Source of the DNA: Clitopilus passeckerianus
Lineage: Eukaryota; Basidiomycota; Agaricomycetes; Agaricales; Entolomataceae
Assembly (NCBI GenBank): GCA_944990035.1
Contig: CALYLX010000098.1
Coordinates: forward strand, 620,001 to 684,000
Reading direction: 5' to 3'
Length of the DNA: 64,000 bases
The translations under genes were made by a program, and so were the position numbers. Positions within the stretch are counted from its first letter, which is position 1. Every line of letters starts with the position of its first letter. The notes under the pieces were generated by a model that saw only the letters and a program-made list of their open reading frames with translations, was not told the DNA's origin and ran no database searches. Positions 19,606 through 31,641 of this stretch are shown piece by piece.

Positions 19606-22600
19606 ATGTCCTATATGCTGCTGCTAATCGGCTTGGTGACCCTCTTTGGGTATCTCTTCTGGAGACCCCAATGGCGCCTCAGCAGTCGAGAGAACGTACC
19701 ATCTCCAAAGCTCGCGAACGAAACTTCCAATGCAAGATCAAATTCTACGAATGAAGATACCTCGCCAGAGCTACAACTTGCAGATGATGTTTCCGACCTT
19801 GACCGACAGCTATGTCCACCGGACGACTTACACCAGCCCGAGGAGGATAGGCGCCTTCTGCAAGAATTCGCGTGGTCGTCGTATAAAGTTTTGCCTCCTG
19901 TGATGAGGCCAGGTGTGGAACTGATCGTGTTGAGGAGCCTGCTTCCGAACCCCGATGACATTTCGTACGACGTCTGTTCAGCATGCCTGCAAACGCATGA
20001 GGATGTTCGGGCGCTTCTTCTGGAGGGTTGGGAGAAGGGGACGTTTAGACCTTTACGCAGTAATCGTGAGTATTGTCTGCAATGCTTTGACCTATATGGA
20101 CTTACTGGATGCATTCTCTTAGCGACATTTATTTCGCTAGGCAACCACAGAGAACAGAGCAAGGACGACGTGAAGATTCTGGCCTCCGAAAAACTGATGG
20201 ATGACGGCTCATCCGAAATATCTGACGCGACCGGGAGCAAATCTATCCCTCGTAGGTCGCGCTGAAGCCTGCACATGTAGGCTTGCTAATTTATATATAC
20301 ATTTGCAGAACCGAACGAGACCAGCAACGAGGTGCTTGCAAACACGAGCTGCCAAGCCCTAGTGGTTGAAGGGGGAACGACTGGATGTAGACCTGAAGGA
20401 AATGATGGCGAAGCCACGGAACGCGAAAGTACCCGTATTGAGCCTCTGTGCGACGAGGAAGGGCTACAAGGCAACGGAGTCAACGTCTACGGTGGAAAGT
20501 TCGTCAGCACTTCAACCGGTGACGTCTACAACGTGAATGTGGCAGGAGACGTCTGGCGAATTACCTGTAGGTCTTTTGTATTCACTCACATGGGAAGTAC
20601 ACTGACAACTAGTCAATTCCAGATTCCAGTGAGCACGCCACCTCCTCCTCCTCGTCTTCACCAAATGACTGAACTCGATTCAGATAGCGATCATTCCGTG
20701 GCGGAATGGTTCTTCCCTATTGACTATCGAGTCACGCACAATGAGATCTCCAAGAAACGGTCAAAGAACACGGGCGGATGGTTACTTCGCTCGAAGACGT
20801 ATTGCGAATGGTGCACATCCCCTCGGCAAAGAATCATGTGGTGTCCTGGTATCCGTACGCGCTGCCATACCTAATGACAGGCATCATCCTAACAATCTCA
20901 TTCTAGCTGGCGTTGGCAAAACGGTCATGGCGTAAGTTTCCATTGCATTGCAGTTCCCCTGTTCCTCACTGACTCGTGAATCGTCAGCTCCCTCATTGTG
21001 GATCACCTCCGGACCTCTGACGATACCAAAACCTTCATCGGCGTTATCTACTTCAACTACAAGCTCCGAGATCAGCAAAGCAAAATGGCCATCCTCGAAG
21101 CCCTCTGCAGGCAGATGTTCGAATTCTGTCAACAATCTGTCCTTAAAGACCTGTACAACTCGCATGCAAAGCGAAGGTCACGACCTACGGAAGCCTAGCT
21201 TCGGTCAATCCTACCCGCTGCCCTCCAGGACTATCAACACTGCTACCTCGTTCTGGATGCACTTGACGAATACACTGCACATTATAGTGATAAGCAGGTT
21301 GGCGATATCGTCGAAACCATCCTATCGCTCGGAGAGAATGTAAAGCTCCTCATAACCTCCCGCGTCCTAGGAGAGATGAAGCCAACATTTCAGGAACTTG
21401 GGGCTAGCAGAGAGGACATAATTGCGGATGACAAGGATGTGAGGGGATACTTGGTGGAAAGAGTTGATACCCTGAAATCCAAACTCGACTTTGGGGTGTC
21501 GAATGAGTTTTCCATGCTTATCGTTGACAAGGTCATAGAGGCTGCAAAAGGGTGGTAAGTTGTTTCCTCGCTCTCCGTCCTTTCAAATGTCTGATGACTC
21601 AACATTAGATTTCTCATTGCAGAGCTGGGCATGAATTTGCTAGCTGAACAGCTCAATCTCGGAGATCTTGAAGATGCTCTCGACAACCTACCCCACGAAA
21701 TCGACGAAACTTACATCCGCGTCATGGAGCTCATCAAAAACTATTCCGATAGTCGAATGGAGCTTGCAATGAAGGCGTTGATGTGGATTGCTTATGCGCG
21801 TCGACCTCTTTCGGTCCAGGAACTCCAACATGCACTCGCTACAAAGCACGGCAGGAAGGAGACGCAAAAATACGTGACGCCGCTATCGACAATCACGGGT
21901 CTCTGCGCTGGACTCCTCGTAGTCCAAGATAAAGATTGGCACAGCCAGCCTGATGACGCGAGGGTCGTGCGATTTGTTCGTGAGTAGTGCGTTCCCGGAT
22001 TCCGAGTTACATGGCTTAACGGCTGCATTGCCAGACTTTACAACTCAAGAATTTTTTGAGGGGTTCCAATCGACATGCTTCACTGATGCGCACAAGGGGA
22101 TGTTTTCAACATGTATCGAATACCTCTCGATCACGGACAATCATACTCTTGCAGCGGACCTTAATCTGAAGGACCTTCGCTGGTCTCCGGAGCACAGAGC
22201 CCGCCTTCCCTTCTATGCCTATGCGGCACTGAACTGGGGGCACCATGCAAACACATACAATGAGCCCGTCCTCCGGGTCCTTGAATTCCTACAGAGGAAT
22301 GATCAACCCGTACTGTTCAGCTGCAACTACATTCTGGCGCAATGGGACGATGAGACGACAGAAAAGGGTAGACCCGATATAGTTCTGGCAGCATATCATG
22401 GTCAAGCCAGTGCTTTGTCAGTACTTTTAGATGGGGCAGATGATATTCCATGCACGGCGTCACAAAGAACGCCAATGCACTACGCAGCCATTGTCGGGCG
22501 GGCAAATTCTATGAAGCAGATGCTGGAATGGTCAAGATCAAGCCACAGCAACGATGATCCTACGGGCCGTGACCTTCATACGAGATTCAGGGTGGAAAAT

Positions 22601-22690
22601 ACAGGGGACGCTAAAGGCAGGACACCTATCAGCTACGCAGCTCAGCGGGGCAAGGCACCGATCGTCAAGCTCCTGTTGGAGCATGGAGGA

Positions 22691-23174
22691 TGTTAAGGCA
22701 GAGCCTAACAACTTAGGTAATACTGTTTACGCTCGATGTCTTTGATAAACAAAGACAGAGATTTGTCAGCAGCTGCGGCTGTACTGACGACCTGGTGAGA
22801 TTGACGAAGCAAGGGACTTAAAGGCAAAGTAGAGAACTAAGCAGTTAGGTAGATTGCCTAGGTCAAGCTGAGGAGCCTCGACCAAATGGTACAGGTTTAT
22901 ATACCTATCTAGTAGTTCTAAATATAGCACATGCGCAGCATGCTGAGTAAGTAATGAGTCATGCGCAGCATGATGAGTAAGTACATGAGTCAGTATGACT
23001 CAATGCGAGTCAGAAAGAGTCAGATAAGGTATAAGTCTCTCACGATCGTGAGAGATGCGGAGTAAGCATGGAAAAAGATGAAAAATGCGCAGTGATGCGC
23101 AGCATATGTGAGTAATCGTGCATAGGTAAGCGGGCCGGGTATGTAAGGAGAAACATGTAAGCAAAATCATAACA
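22691..23174 (-). repeat. 3' LTR of family A copy 1
   Basis: 484 bp on the left of the element, which is the 3' LTR in element orientation. Contains five TGACTC/GAGTCA boxes and the CTCTCACGATCGTGAGAG palindrome. Confidence 0.93.
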
Positions 23175-24072
23175 TTACCCTCTCGCTATCGTTGAAGTCT
23201 CCCGACTTCAATTCCTTCCTTTACCCCAGAAGTGACGGTCTATGCCCTTGTGGTAGCGTTGTGGGCAGCTAACCGGGTAATGGCCTGGGCCACGATGATG
23301 GCACAGACGACACACAAAACGAAAGCAATGACACTGTCGGTGTCTGCCTCCACAAATGTAGCATCCGAACCATCTGGGTGGTGGTGGTCTGTTGGCAAGG
23401 TATCCGGTGCGCGGCGCCTTCTGGGACGATACTGTCGAGGGGAGGGTTCACCAGCGTTGGTGAGTCGGACTCTGGTGGGCTTTCGAATGCGGAGAGGTAT
23501 GGCGTTGGAGGGTTTGCCATTGGGATTGATGTTTTCCTTGTTGTCGTTCTGTTCTTTTTGACGAAGGGTTATGTTTTATTTTGCGGCGGTGTGTAAATTG
23601 GTGACGGGAGGAAATGCTCGTAGGGTTCCGCAAACTTGACGTGCAGTGAGGATCGTGACTTCCTCTTCTTGACTTTCCTCAGGCCCCCAGGGATTGGAGG
23701 CAAGGGTTTCAAGTCTGTCTCCTTTGGGTTGTTGAACCAGTTTTGTCGTTCGGGGAAGAATTCGTCGAGGAAAGCTGTTCCTCCAATAGCAAAGAAGAGG
23801 TCTGTGAGGGTCTCCTCCGTTTCTCGATCAACTTTGTCCAAAAGTTGATCAAGATCGTCAGTGGTTTTCGCAAATTGGTGGCGCAGACGAGCCACTTCGT
23901 TGCGAGTTTCGGTTCGTCGGTTTTGGTAGAGGGTTCCTTGTTCTCCCACAGCGGTGAGAGGGTTGTCGTTGCTGCTCCAGGCAGTATGCGTACGGAGCGC
24001 CGTAATAGCGGTATCGGATTTGAAGGTGTTGCGGATGATGGTGCGGTCGTAGGAAGAGGCATTTTGAGACAT
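23167..24072 (-). pseudogene. third ORF, family A copy 1, frameshifted
   Basis: Homologue of the family B double zinc-knuckle ORF: start MSQNASSYDRTIIRNTF at 24072, helical region intact, then a missing base in the TTCGAAACC context near 23720 shifts the frame and ends the open stretch at 23569. The Cys/His clusters (CYICGGRHRQCHC and CRLCHHRGPGHYPVSC) remain further on in another frame, up to the LTR. Confidence 0.75.
23175..23186 (-). other. polypurine tract, family A copy 1
   Basis: Reverse complement reads GCGAGAGGGTAA, identical to the family B tract, directly next to the 3' LTR. A GAAGTC...GACTTC stem lies just upstream in element sense. Confidence 0.75.
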
Positions 24073-24110
24073 TGTTATATAGTGGATGTGAGTGGGTTTG
24101 CTATGTGGTG

Positions 24111-27100
24111 TCAGGTGAGTTTCTTCCTCTTTTTATACTCGGTGAGTATTTTCTTGGCGTTCCGCAGTTCTGACTCGGGCATCCATTCGTTGTCCGCTGA
24201 TGGCCATCCCTTCCATTTTACGAGGTATCTGTGTCGCCCTTTGCCTTGTTTCTGATGGGCCACAATTGCTTCTATTTCGTATTCTTCTATTCCGTCGATT
24301 TCGTCAGGTGGCGGTTTAGAGAAGCTGGGTCCATGCGCTTTGGTGGAGATGTAACGGGTGAGAAGTGACGCGTGAATCACCGGGTGGATCTTCCATCGTC
24401 TTGGCAGGTCGAGTTTATAGGTCAGGTGTCCTTTACCTCAAGTATCTTGAAGGGTCCTTCTCGTTTGGGTGCTAGTTTCTTGGAGATGTTTCCTTGATTG
24501 AGATTTGTGGCTTCTAACCACACCTTTTCTCCGACTTTGAATGGGGTGAACTGTCGTGTGATCTTCTGCCATGCGTTGCGCAGCAAGTGCATGTGCAGCA
24601 TTTGCTTCATCGCGTGCTAGCAGAAGTTCCTTGATCCGTTTGTCAACTGCGGGAATTTTGCTAGTGGGAGCAACTGATGGGAGTGCAGGTGGTTCGTATC
24701 CCATCATTAGGTAGAATGGGGTTCGTTTGGTGACAGAGTGTGTTCGGCTGTTGTAGGAGAATTCTAGAGTGGTAATCCATTTGGACCAGGATTCGGGGTT
24801 CTGTGCACAGAAGATGCGGAGATAGGCATCAATCTCCTGATTGATCCTTTCTGTCGCACCATCAGTTTGTGGGTGGTAGGCGGTGCTCATGTTGAGCTTG
24901 ATTCCAAGGAGTCGTCCCATTTCTTGGAAAACTTTAGAGGCGAATTGAGGTCCTCTGTCTGAAATTCCTTTGTCGGGGAGTCCAAAGCGACGGTAAACGT
25001 TGTCAATGTAGGCGTTTGCAGTTCCTGTGGCGTCGATTTTCTTTGTGCAAGGGATGAAAATTGCCCCCTTCGTAGCTCCATGGTCGACCACGGCCATAAT
25101 GCTATCGAAACCATCACTCTCTGGGAGATCCGTGTGAAAATCGTACGTCACTAGCGAAAATGGCCTAGTGGTTTCGGATTTGATGGGCATTAATGGTGGA
25201 GCGGTGGGGTGGCGATTGATTTTCATTTGCTGGCACATTGCACAGCCCTGCACAAAGTTCTTGATGAACACTGACATCCCTGGCCACCAGTAGTCCTTCC
25301 GGACTTTTTCCAGTGTCCCAAATTGTCCAGGGTGTCCTGCGCTGGGTAGATCGTGATAACGTTGGACTATCTTCCTTCGGAGGTCTTCGTCATCTGGTAC
25401 CACACACTTGTCCTTGTAGTACAAGATGCCATCGTCAAATTTCCAGTCTTCCAGGTTTGATCGGATTGGTGGGGGTCCGTCTTCTTTGGCGGTGCGAATG
25501 GCGTCAACAATCAGTTTGTCATTGACCATCTTGTGTACAATTTCGTCCTTTAGTTCAATGTCAATTGAGCGAAGGAAGAGCTTGTCGGGGAGGAGAATGA
25601 TGTCTTCGTTGTCGGTGTCTTCACCTGGGATGTGGTCTGGTCGTCGAGATAGTGCGTCAGATTGTATCATCTTTGCACCAGGGGTGTGTACAAGTTTGAT
25701 GTTAAACTGGGATAGCATCAAATTCCATCTTGCTTGTCGTCGGTTCAACTTCCGGGCTTCTCGGAAGTATGTGAGGTTTTGTGATCGGATAGAATCACGA
25801 CTGAATGTTGGGATCCATGGAAGTAGTGTCGCCAGGTTTCTAATGCGCGGATAATGCCTAGAAGTTCTCGGTCGTAGATTTCATAGTTCCGTTCTGTTTC
25901 CGAGAACGATTTAGATATGAAACCACATGGGTGCCATGATCCGTTGGCGTCACGTTGTTGTAGGACTGCTCCTGTTGCATGTTTTGAGGCGTCGCTTTCC
26001 ACCACAAATGGCTTCGTGGGATCAGGCATCAGCAACACAGGCGCTTCCAGGAATTTGTCTTTCAGGGTAGTGAAAGCTTTGTGACATTCATTGGTCCATT
26101 CCCATTTCTTGTCTTTCTTGGTGAGTTCGTTCAGCGGTTTGGCAATTTCCGCATATTTTCCGATGAACCTGCGGTAAAAGTTTCCGAATCCTAGGAATGA
26201 TCGGACTTCCTTTACTGTAGTTGGCGTAGGCCAGTCGCGCATCCCTGCAAGTTTGACAGGGTCCATGGAGATCTTGTTTGGTTCAATGATGAACCCGAGG
26301 TACTCCACTCTTGTGGTGTCAAATTGGCATTTCTCTGCTTTGAGGTAGAGATCGTTGTCTTGTAGTCTTTGTAAGACTCTGCGTGTGCGTTCTCGGTGTT
26401 TTTCTGGATCGTTGGAGAAGATGAGGATGTCGTCCATGTAGATGATGACCCATCCTTCGTCTATCATGTCTCGGAAAAGGTGGTTCATCATTGCTTGGAA
26501 GGTACCGGGTGAGTTCATTAGTCCAAAGAACATCACCATTGGTTCAAATAACCCTCGGTTGGTCTTGAACGCTGCTTTCCATTGGTCACCATCTTTGATG
26601 CGGATGTTGTGATATCCCCATCGAATGTCGAGTTTGGTGAAGACAGTTGCTCCTTTGAGTTTATCGATGAGTTCGCTAGCCAGCGGTAAGGGGTAAGCGT
26701 TAGGTATTGTTCCTTCGTTGAGTCGTCGGTAATCCTGACATGGTCTCAGGGCTTCCGAGTCTTTCTTTGCAACAAAGAAGAACGGAGATGCTTGTGGGGA
26801 GTTGGATTCTCGGATGTATCCTTTGGCTAGATTTTCCTTGAGAAACTCATCGAGTTTTTCTTGCTCTAAGGGGCTGAGCGGATAGACCTTGCAGTCTTTT
26901 GGCACGAAATCTGTCTTCAGATCTATGGCGTGATCCCAGGGTCGGCTTGGTGGGAATCGTTCGGATGCTGCTTTCTCAAAGACTTTTCTGTAGTCTTGAA
27001 GATAGTCGGGGATGATTTCGTCAAGGGATTTCTTTGGTTCCTTATCTTCTCGTTTATGTTCCAGAGCTTGCGAAATTGATGTTTTCGCACGTATCCACAC

Positions 27101-27836
27101 CTGCTGTGTGTGGTGTCTGGTTGCTGGATGGTGTGTTACCACCGTCTGTCGTATTGTGGTAGTTGGCCTGATTGGCCCGTACACAAGGTAATCCTTTGTG
27201 TGTTCCTGCGTAAGTGGGGGTTCCTGGTGAATATTCCGACTGCCGGTTCGTTCTGGCAGTATGCGATGAGAAAATCTTCATTGATCTCTTCTCCGTCTTC
27301 GACTATTCGGAAATAGTCGCTAAGTCCTTCTGATTTTCCGGGATTCTCTTCGAACAATCAGGTGCTGGGGTAGGTGGCGTGTTTTCCTCTAGTAGTTGTT
27401 CTCGGATGGCTCTCATCCGCTTGATGTCTACTGCTCGCATCAATGTTTGCGACAGTCGTTGGGTAATGCGTGATTCGTTGATTTCGAGTGTGCCGTCGCT
27501 CCACGATATGATTGGATCTACCCGTTTTAGCCAGGGTAATCCAAAAATCAGGTGGTCTTTCCCGAGTCCAGTGACAAAACATCTTTCCTTGATGATGGCT
27601 GTCCCTATCTTGGCAATAACCCAGGTAAAGTGGGTAATAGTTCCTTGTTTGTTCAGGGTGCCATCAACGTTTCGTGCTGTAATCGGTTGTCGGAGTGGGA
27701 GTAGTGGGAGGTGATGTGTCTTGGCGAAGACGGAGTCGATAAATGACCCTTGCGCTCCAGAGTCAATGAGAGCTTTTGTGCCGGCGATTGTTGTATTTCC
27801 ATCTAGGGGGTCTTGTAGAGAGATTGGGATACGCAT
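24111..27836 (-). pseudogene. pol: Pol, family A copy 1, broken by several indels
   Basis: Segments in several frames together cover a full chromovirus Pol: protease with ALIDSGAQG (27303-27836), reverse transcriptase with [10 protein letters not shown] and RNase H (25745-27184), integrase with HPGQFGTLEK...CAMCQQMK and SDRGPQFASK (24438-25748), and chromodomain EEYEIEAIVAHQKQGKG...YLVKWKGWP (24111-24380). Breaks occur at a missing C near 27352, a 4-base loss near 27225, a missing A in an A run near 25778, a lost GA near 24565, and a missing base near 24427 that copy 2 shares. Confidence 0.85.
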
Positions 27837-27879
27837 AGATTCAGCATAAAAATCAGTAGCTACAAGTACACTGGAAATA

Positions 27880-28849
27880 TCAATCGGGCGAGGAAGTACT
27901 GACGTCGGCTTTGCAGTCTTCCTCTTTAAAACCCTCAGCCTCTGCTTCGGTGTAGAATTCAGCGGCTTCTTCTTGGGGCATGTCAGCTAGGACTGCTCTG
28001 ACATATTTGATCAACTCGGCTCCCTTCTCAGGTTTCTTGTGGAATCGGCTGTCATTGTTGCTAGGGTAGGTTCTTCCAAAATTCTTCCTTTGAAGACATT
28101 GTTGGATCGTGTGACCTTTCTTGGAGCAATAGTAGCACAAGTTGTTCTTCTTGTGATGTTCTCTTTCCTCCTGGGTGAGGCGGCGTTTGGGTGGATCAGT
28201 GGTGAAACGATCAACATCCATAGCCATTGGGTCTCGGGCTCCAGTAGGTGTTTTGTAAGCACCTTTGACCATATCAGATGTCTTGATGATACGGGTATGT
28301 CCCATGATTGTCTTGGCACGTCGCCAGTTGTTGTCAAACTGGACGGCTTTCTTGACCCAATCGTCGAATGTGGTAGGAGGAATCGGAAAAGAGAATTTTC
28401 TCTCGGAGTTTGGGGTAAGTCCTTCCATGAAGATCTCAATCTTTGCAGTGTCACCGCTGAGATCAGTTCGTGCAAGAATATTCTTGAAGACGGTGACAAA
28501 TTCGTCAGCTGTCCCATCCTGTCGTAAGGCTTTGAGTTGGAGGAGTGCGGCAGCTTTGTCGTCGGTAGGGGAAAGGCTTCTTTGAATTGGTTGATAAATT
28601 CAGCGTAGGTGGCTCTCCTTTCAGCTGCTGAATATTTATCGTGAAATTCTAATCCCCATGCTGCTGCAGTTCCTTCTTTGAGGAAGGATAGGCGATGCGA
28701 ATCTTCTTGTCATCTTCGAGTTGGTTGAGGTTGTTTAGGATGAGGTAGTCTTCAAGTTCCTGAATGAACTTTCTGGTCTTGGATCGGTCTCCGGAGAACG
28801 TTTGGGGTTTGGCTCCAATGTCCTTCTTGTTGTTGTTGTCTTGTGACAT
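27880..28849 (-). pseudogene. gag: Gag, family A copy 1, frameshifted
   Basis: First ATG of the element RNA at 28849 (MSQDNNNKKDIGAKPQTFSG). The Gag domain and a CCHC knuckle (CYYCSKKGHTIQQC, about 28095-28140) are present, but one-base losses near 28688 and 28570 break the frame. The T run at the Gag end has four T instead of five, so the stop is absent and reading runs on to 27880. Confidence 0.8.
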
Positions 28850-29431
28850 TTCGTAGTCAAAATCGAAGTCGGTCTCTGGTTCAATTGTTTCTGCACTGGG
28901 GCGCTCCTCTGGCTCAGCTGTGGGGCTCTCCTCTAGCTGTTGTTGTACTTGGTGTTCTTCTTCTTCCTCTTCGGGCAAGACAGAAGCGCTGGTAGACGGG
29001 ACTAGTGATGGGTTCCTGGATATTGCTGTGGGTAATGGTGCGAAGCGTCGCTGTTCCTCCTCGTCTACTTCAATGTCGTGTTCTCGTTGAGCTCGGACAA
29101 TAGCAGGGTCTTATGAGGTCGTTCAGGGGTAGGGAAGTCTAGAGCGTGGAAGTGTCTGTTTTCAACGGCAACGGTGGTGAATGTGAATTTGCCAAGGGAG
29201 AGAGGCGTAGCACCAGCGGTTATTGTTGTGATTAAAACCGCAGTAGCTTCCGTTGGTGAACTTGTAGACGTTGTTGGTTCCTTCTACTAGAGTGGTATTT
29301 CGTGGCGGGTGGTCTGCCCTGTGTACGACCGTGGTGACTGAGTGGTAGCCGCAACGGCAATCGGCCTGTTGCGTGCTTCTGCTGTGTTGTCGTGGGGTGG
29401 GCCTGCGCTAACAATGAGCGGGCCTTCTGAA

Positions 29432-29442
29432 CAGCTTGACCT
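29432..29442 (-). other. self-priming primer binding site, family A copy 1
   Basis: AGGTCAAGCTG in element sense, 2 nt inside the 5' LTR end, complementary over 11 nt to the LTR sequence at 29614-29624, which lies about 33 nt downstream of TATATAAA (29650-29657). Confidence 0.75.
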
Positions 29443-29444
29443 TT

Positions 29445-29929
29445 TGTTAAGGCAGAGCCTAACAACTTAGGTAATACTGTTTACGCTCGATGTCTTTGAT
29501 AAACAAAGACAGAGATTTGTCAGCAGCTGCGGCTGTACTGACGACCTGGTGAGATTGACGAAGCAAGGGACTTAAAGGCAAAGTAGAGAACTAAGCAGTT
29601 AGGTAGATTGCCTAGGTCAAGCTGAGGAGCCTCGACCAAATGGTACAGGTTTATATACCTATCTAGTAGTTCTAAATATAGCACATGCGCAGCATGCTGA
29701 GTAAGTAATGAGTCATGCGCAGCATGATGAGTAAGTACATGAGTCAGTATGACTCAATGCGAGTCAGAAAGAGTCAGATAAGGTATAAGTCTCTCACGAT
29801 CGTGAGAGATGCGGAGTAAGCATGGAAAAAGATGAAAAATGCGCAGTGATGCGCAGCATATGTGAGTAATCGTGCATAGGTAAGCGGGCCGGGGTATGTA
29901 AGGAGAAACATGTAAGCAAAATCATAACA
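29445..29929 (-). repeat. 5' LTR of family A copy 1
   Basis: 485 bp, identical to the other LTR apart from one extra G near 29891. In element sense it carries TATATAAA at 29657-29650 and the inferred RNA start CAGCTTGACCT at 29624-29614. Confidence 0.93.
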
Positions 29930-31641
29930 GAGGAGTTGACATGGGCTCGGAGGATGACCAGGGCCGGACTCCCTTCTCATACGCGGCGCAGCGCGGTGAC
30001 GAGTCAATCATCAAGCTCCTGCTTGAGCATGGAGGAGTTGATGTGGACTCGAAGGACAACCAGGGCCGGACTCCCTTCTCATATGCGGCTCAGGGGAGCA
30101 ATGAGTCGATCATCAAGCTTCTGCTTGAGCATGGAGGAGTTGACGTGGACTCGAAGGACGAAGACGGCCGAACTCCCTTTGCATACGCAGCTCAGAAGGG
30201 CAACAAGTCAATCGTTAGGCTCCTCCTTGAGCACGGAGGAGTGGACGTGGACTCGAAGGACAACCAGAGCCGGACTCCCTTTTCGTATGCGGCTCAGCGG
30301 GGCAACGTGTCAATCATCAAGCTTCTGCTTGAGCACGGAGGAGTCGACGTGGACTCAAAGGACAACCAGGGCCGGAATCCCCTTTCACATACGGCTCAGT
30401 GGGGCAAGGAGTCGATCACCAAGCTCCTGCTTAAACGTGAAGGGGTCGAGGTGGACTTGAAGGACAACAATGGCCGGACTCCCCTTTCATACGCGGCTCA
30501 TGCTTCCATACCTCCCTTTTTACACGAGGTTGGGGGCAACGAGTCTGTCACCAAGCTCTTGCTTGAGCATGGAGGAGTTGACGTGGATTCGAAGGACAAC
30601 CAGGGCCGGACTTCCATTTCATACGCGGCTCAGCGTGGCAACGAGTCGATCATCAAGCTCCTGCTCAAGCATGGAGGAGTTGACGTGGATTCGAAGGACA
30701 ACCAGGGCCGGACTCCCTTTTCATACGCGGCCGAGGAGGGCAATGAGTCGATCATGAAGCTCCTGTTTGACCGTGGAGGAGTTGACGTGGACTCGAAGGA
30801 TGACCAGGGCCGGACTCCCTTTTCATATGCCGCTCAGCGTGGCGATGAGTCAACTATCAAGCTCCTACTTGATTATGGAGGAGTTGACGTGGAGTCAAAG
30901 GACAACCAGGGCCGGACTCCCTTTTCATACGCGGCTGAGCGTGGCAACGAGTCAATCATCAAGCTCCTGCTTAAACGTGAAGTGGTTGAGGTGGACTTGA
31001 AGGACAACAATGGCCGGACTCCCCTTTCATACGCGGCTCATGCTGACGGGCTCCCCCTTTTACTCAGGGAGAGGGGCAACGAGTCTATCATCAAGCTCCT
31101 GCTTGATCATGGAGGAGTTGATGTGGACTCGAAGGATAATCAGGGCCGGACCCCCTTTTCATACGCGGTGGTGTGTGGCGAAGAGTCAATTATCAAGCTC
31201 CTGCTTGATCACGGAGGAGTTGACGTGGACTCAAAGGACAACCAGGGCCGGACTCCCTTTTCATACGCAGCTCAGTATTGCCAGCTGTCAGCCATCAAAC
31301 TTCTGCTTGAGCATGGAGACATCCAACTCTCTACACAAGATAAGGACGGGCGTACCGCCCTCGCTTGGGCCAGCACAGGTGATGGCCACTGGCCCTGGCA
31401 GGATTTTTCAACCGCCCTGGGCACCATTCAACTTATCCTCGCACAAGGTGTGGGGGTGAATGTGGCAGATAATGAGGGAAGGACTGCACTTTATTACGCG
31501 CGACAATTCGCCAAGGCACCGGATTTGGGATCAACATTTTGGTACTATATTGTCGATTTGTTGGAGGCAAATGGGGCAGTCGAGTTGCCATTGAGCAATG
31601 ACGCGGAGAATGAAGAACATGTTTCAATTCCTATATCTTGA

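Larger units (their letters stand above)
22691..29929 (-). mobile_element. Ty3/gypsy chromovirus, family A copy 1, inserted in NLR-B
   Basis: Complete element in minus orientation, LTRs 22691-23174 and 29445-29929, ends TGTTA...TAACA. Target duplication GAGGA is at 22686-22690 and 29930-29934. Same plan as family B, with Gag, Pol and a third ORF on the minus strand. All three ORFs carry single-base or small indels, mostly in homopolymers, so as read the element is not autonomous. The two LTRs differ only by one G in a G run, so insertion is recent. Its LTR is about 20 bp longer than in copy 2. Confidence 0.93.
19606..31641 (+). pseudogene. NLR-B: membrane-anchored NACHT-ankyrin gene, split by a retrotransposon and carrying two nonsense codons
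   Basis: Exons: 19606-20065, 20123-20251, 20309-20566, 20623-20628 (6-nt micro-exon), 20684-20854, 20907-20931, 20988-21554, 21609-21979, and 22035-22690 continued at 29935-31641. The start aligns with NLR-C and NLR-D; residues 1-18 (MSYMLLLIGLVTLFGYLFW) form a membrane anchor. Then come the conserved EEDRRLLQEFAW...SYDVCSACL region, the Gly-rich NVYGGKFVSTSTGDVYNV, Walker A GIPGVGKT across a splice site, and YLVLDALDEY. The C-terminus has about 17 ankyrin units. Family A copy 1 sits within unit 2, and removing it with one GAGGA restores the frame. TAG at 21196-21198 replaces a Glu codon in the NACHT domain, and the splice 21554/21609 creates TGA where paralogues have Arg. It is non-functional as read. 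Confidence 0.88.

Noticed and set aside
21190..21610. RIP-like mutation (C-to-T) as cause of the NLR-B stops
   Set aside because: Only isolated transitions; LTR pairs and duplicated units in the window are almost identical, which argues against active RIP.
22691..23174. Repeated ATGCGCAGCATG/GAGTCA motifs as an independent satellite
   Set aside because: They lie wholly within LTRs and belong to the LTR promoter.
29936..31459. Long +1-frame ORFs (Arg/Ser-rich, AGLPFHTRLS repeats) across the ankyrin exons, also at 5419-6150 and 57195-58457
   Set aside because: They are shadows: a 102-bp codon-regular repeat leaves another frame open. The ankyrin frame is the conserved one and fits the splice phases.
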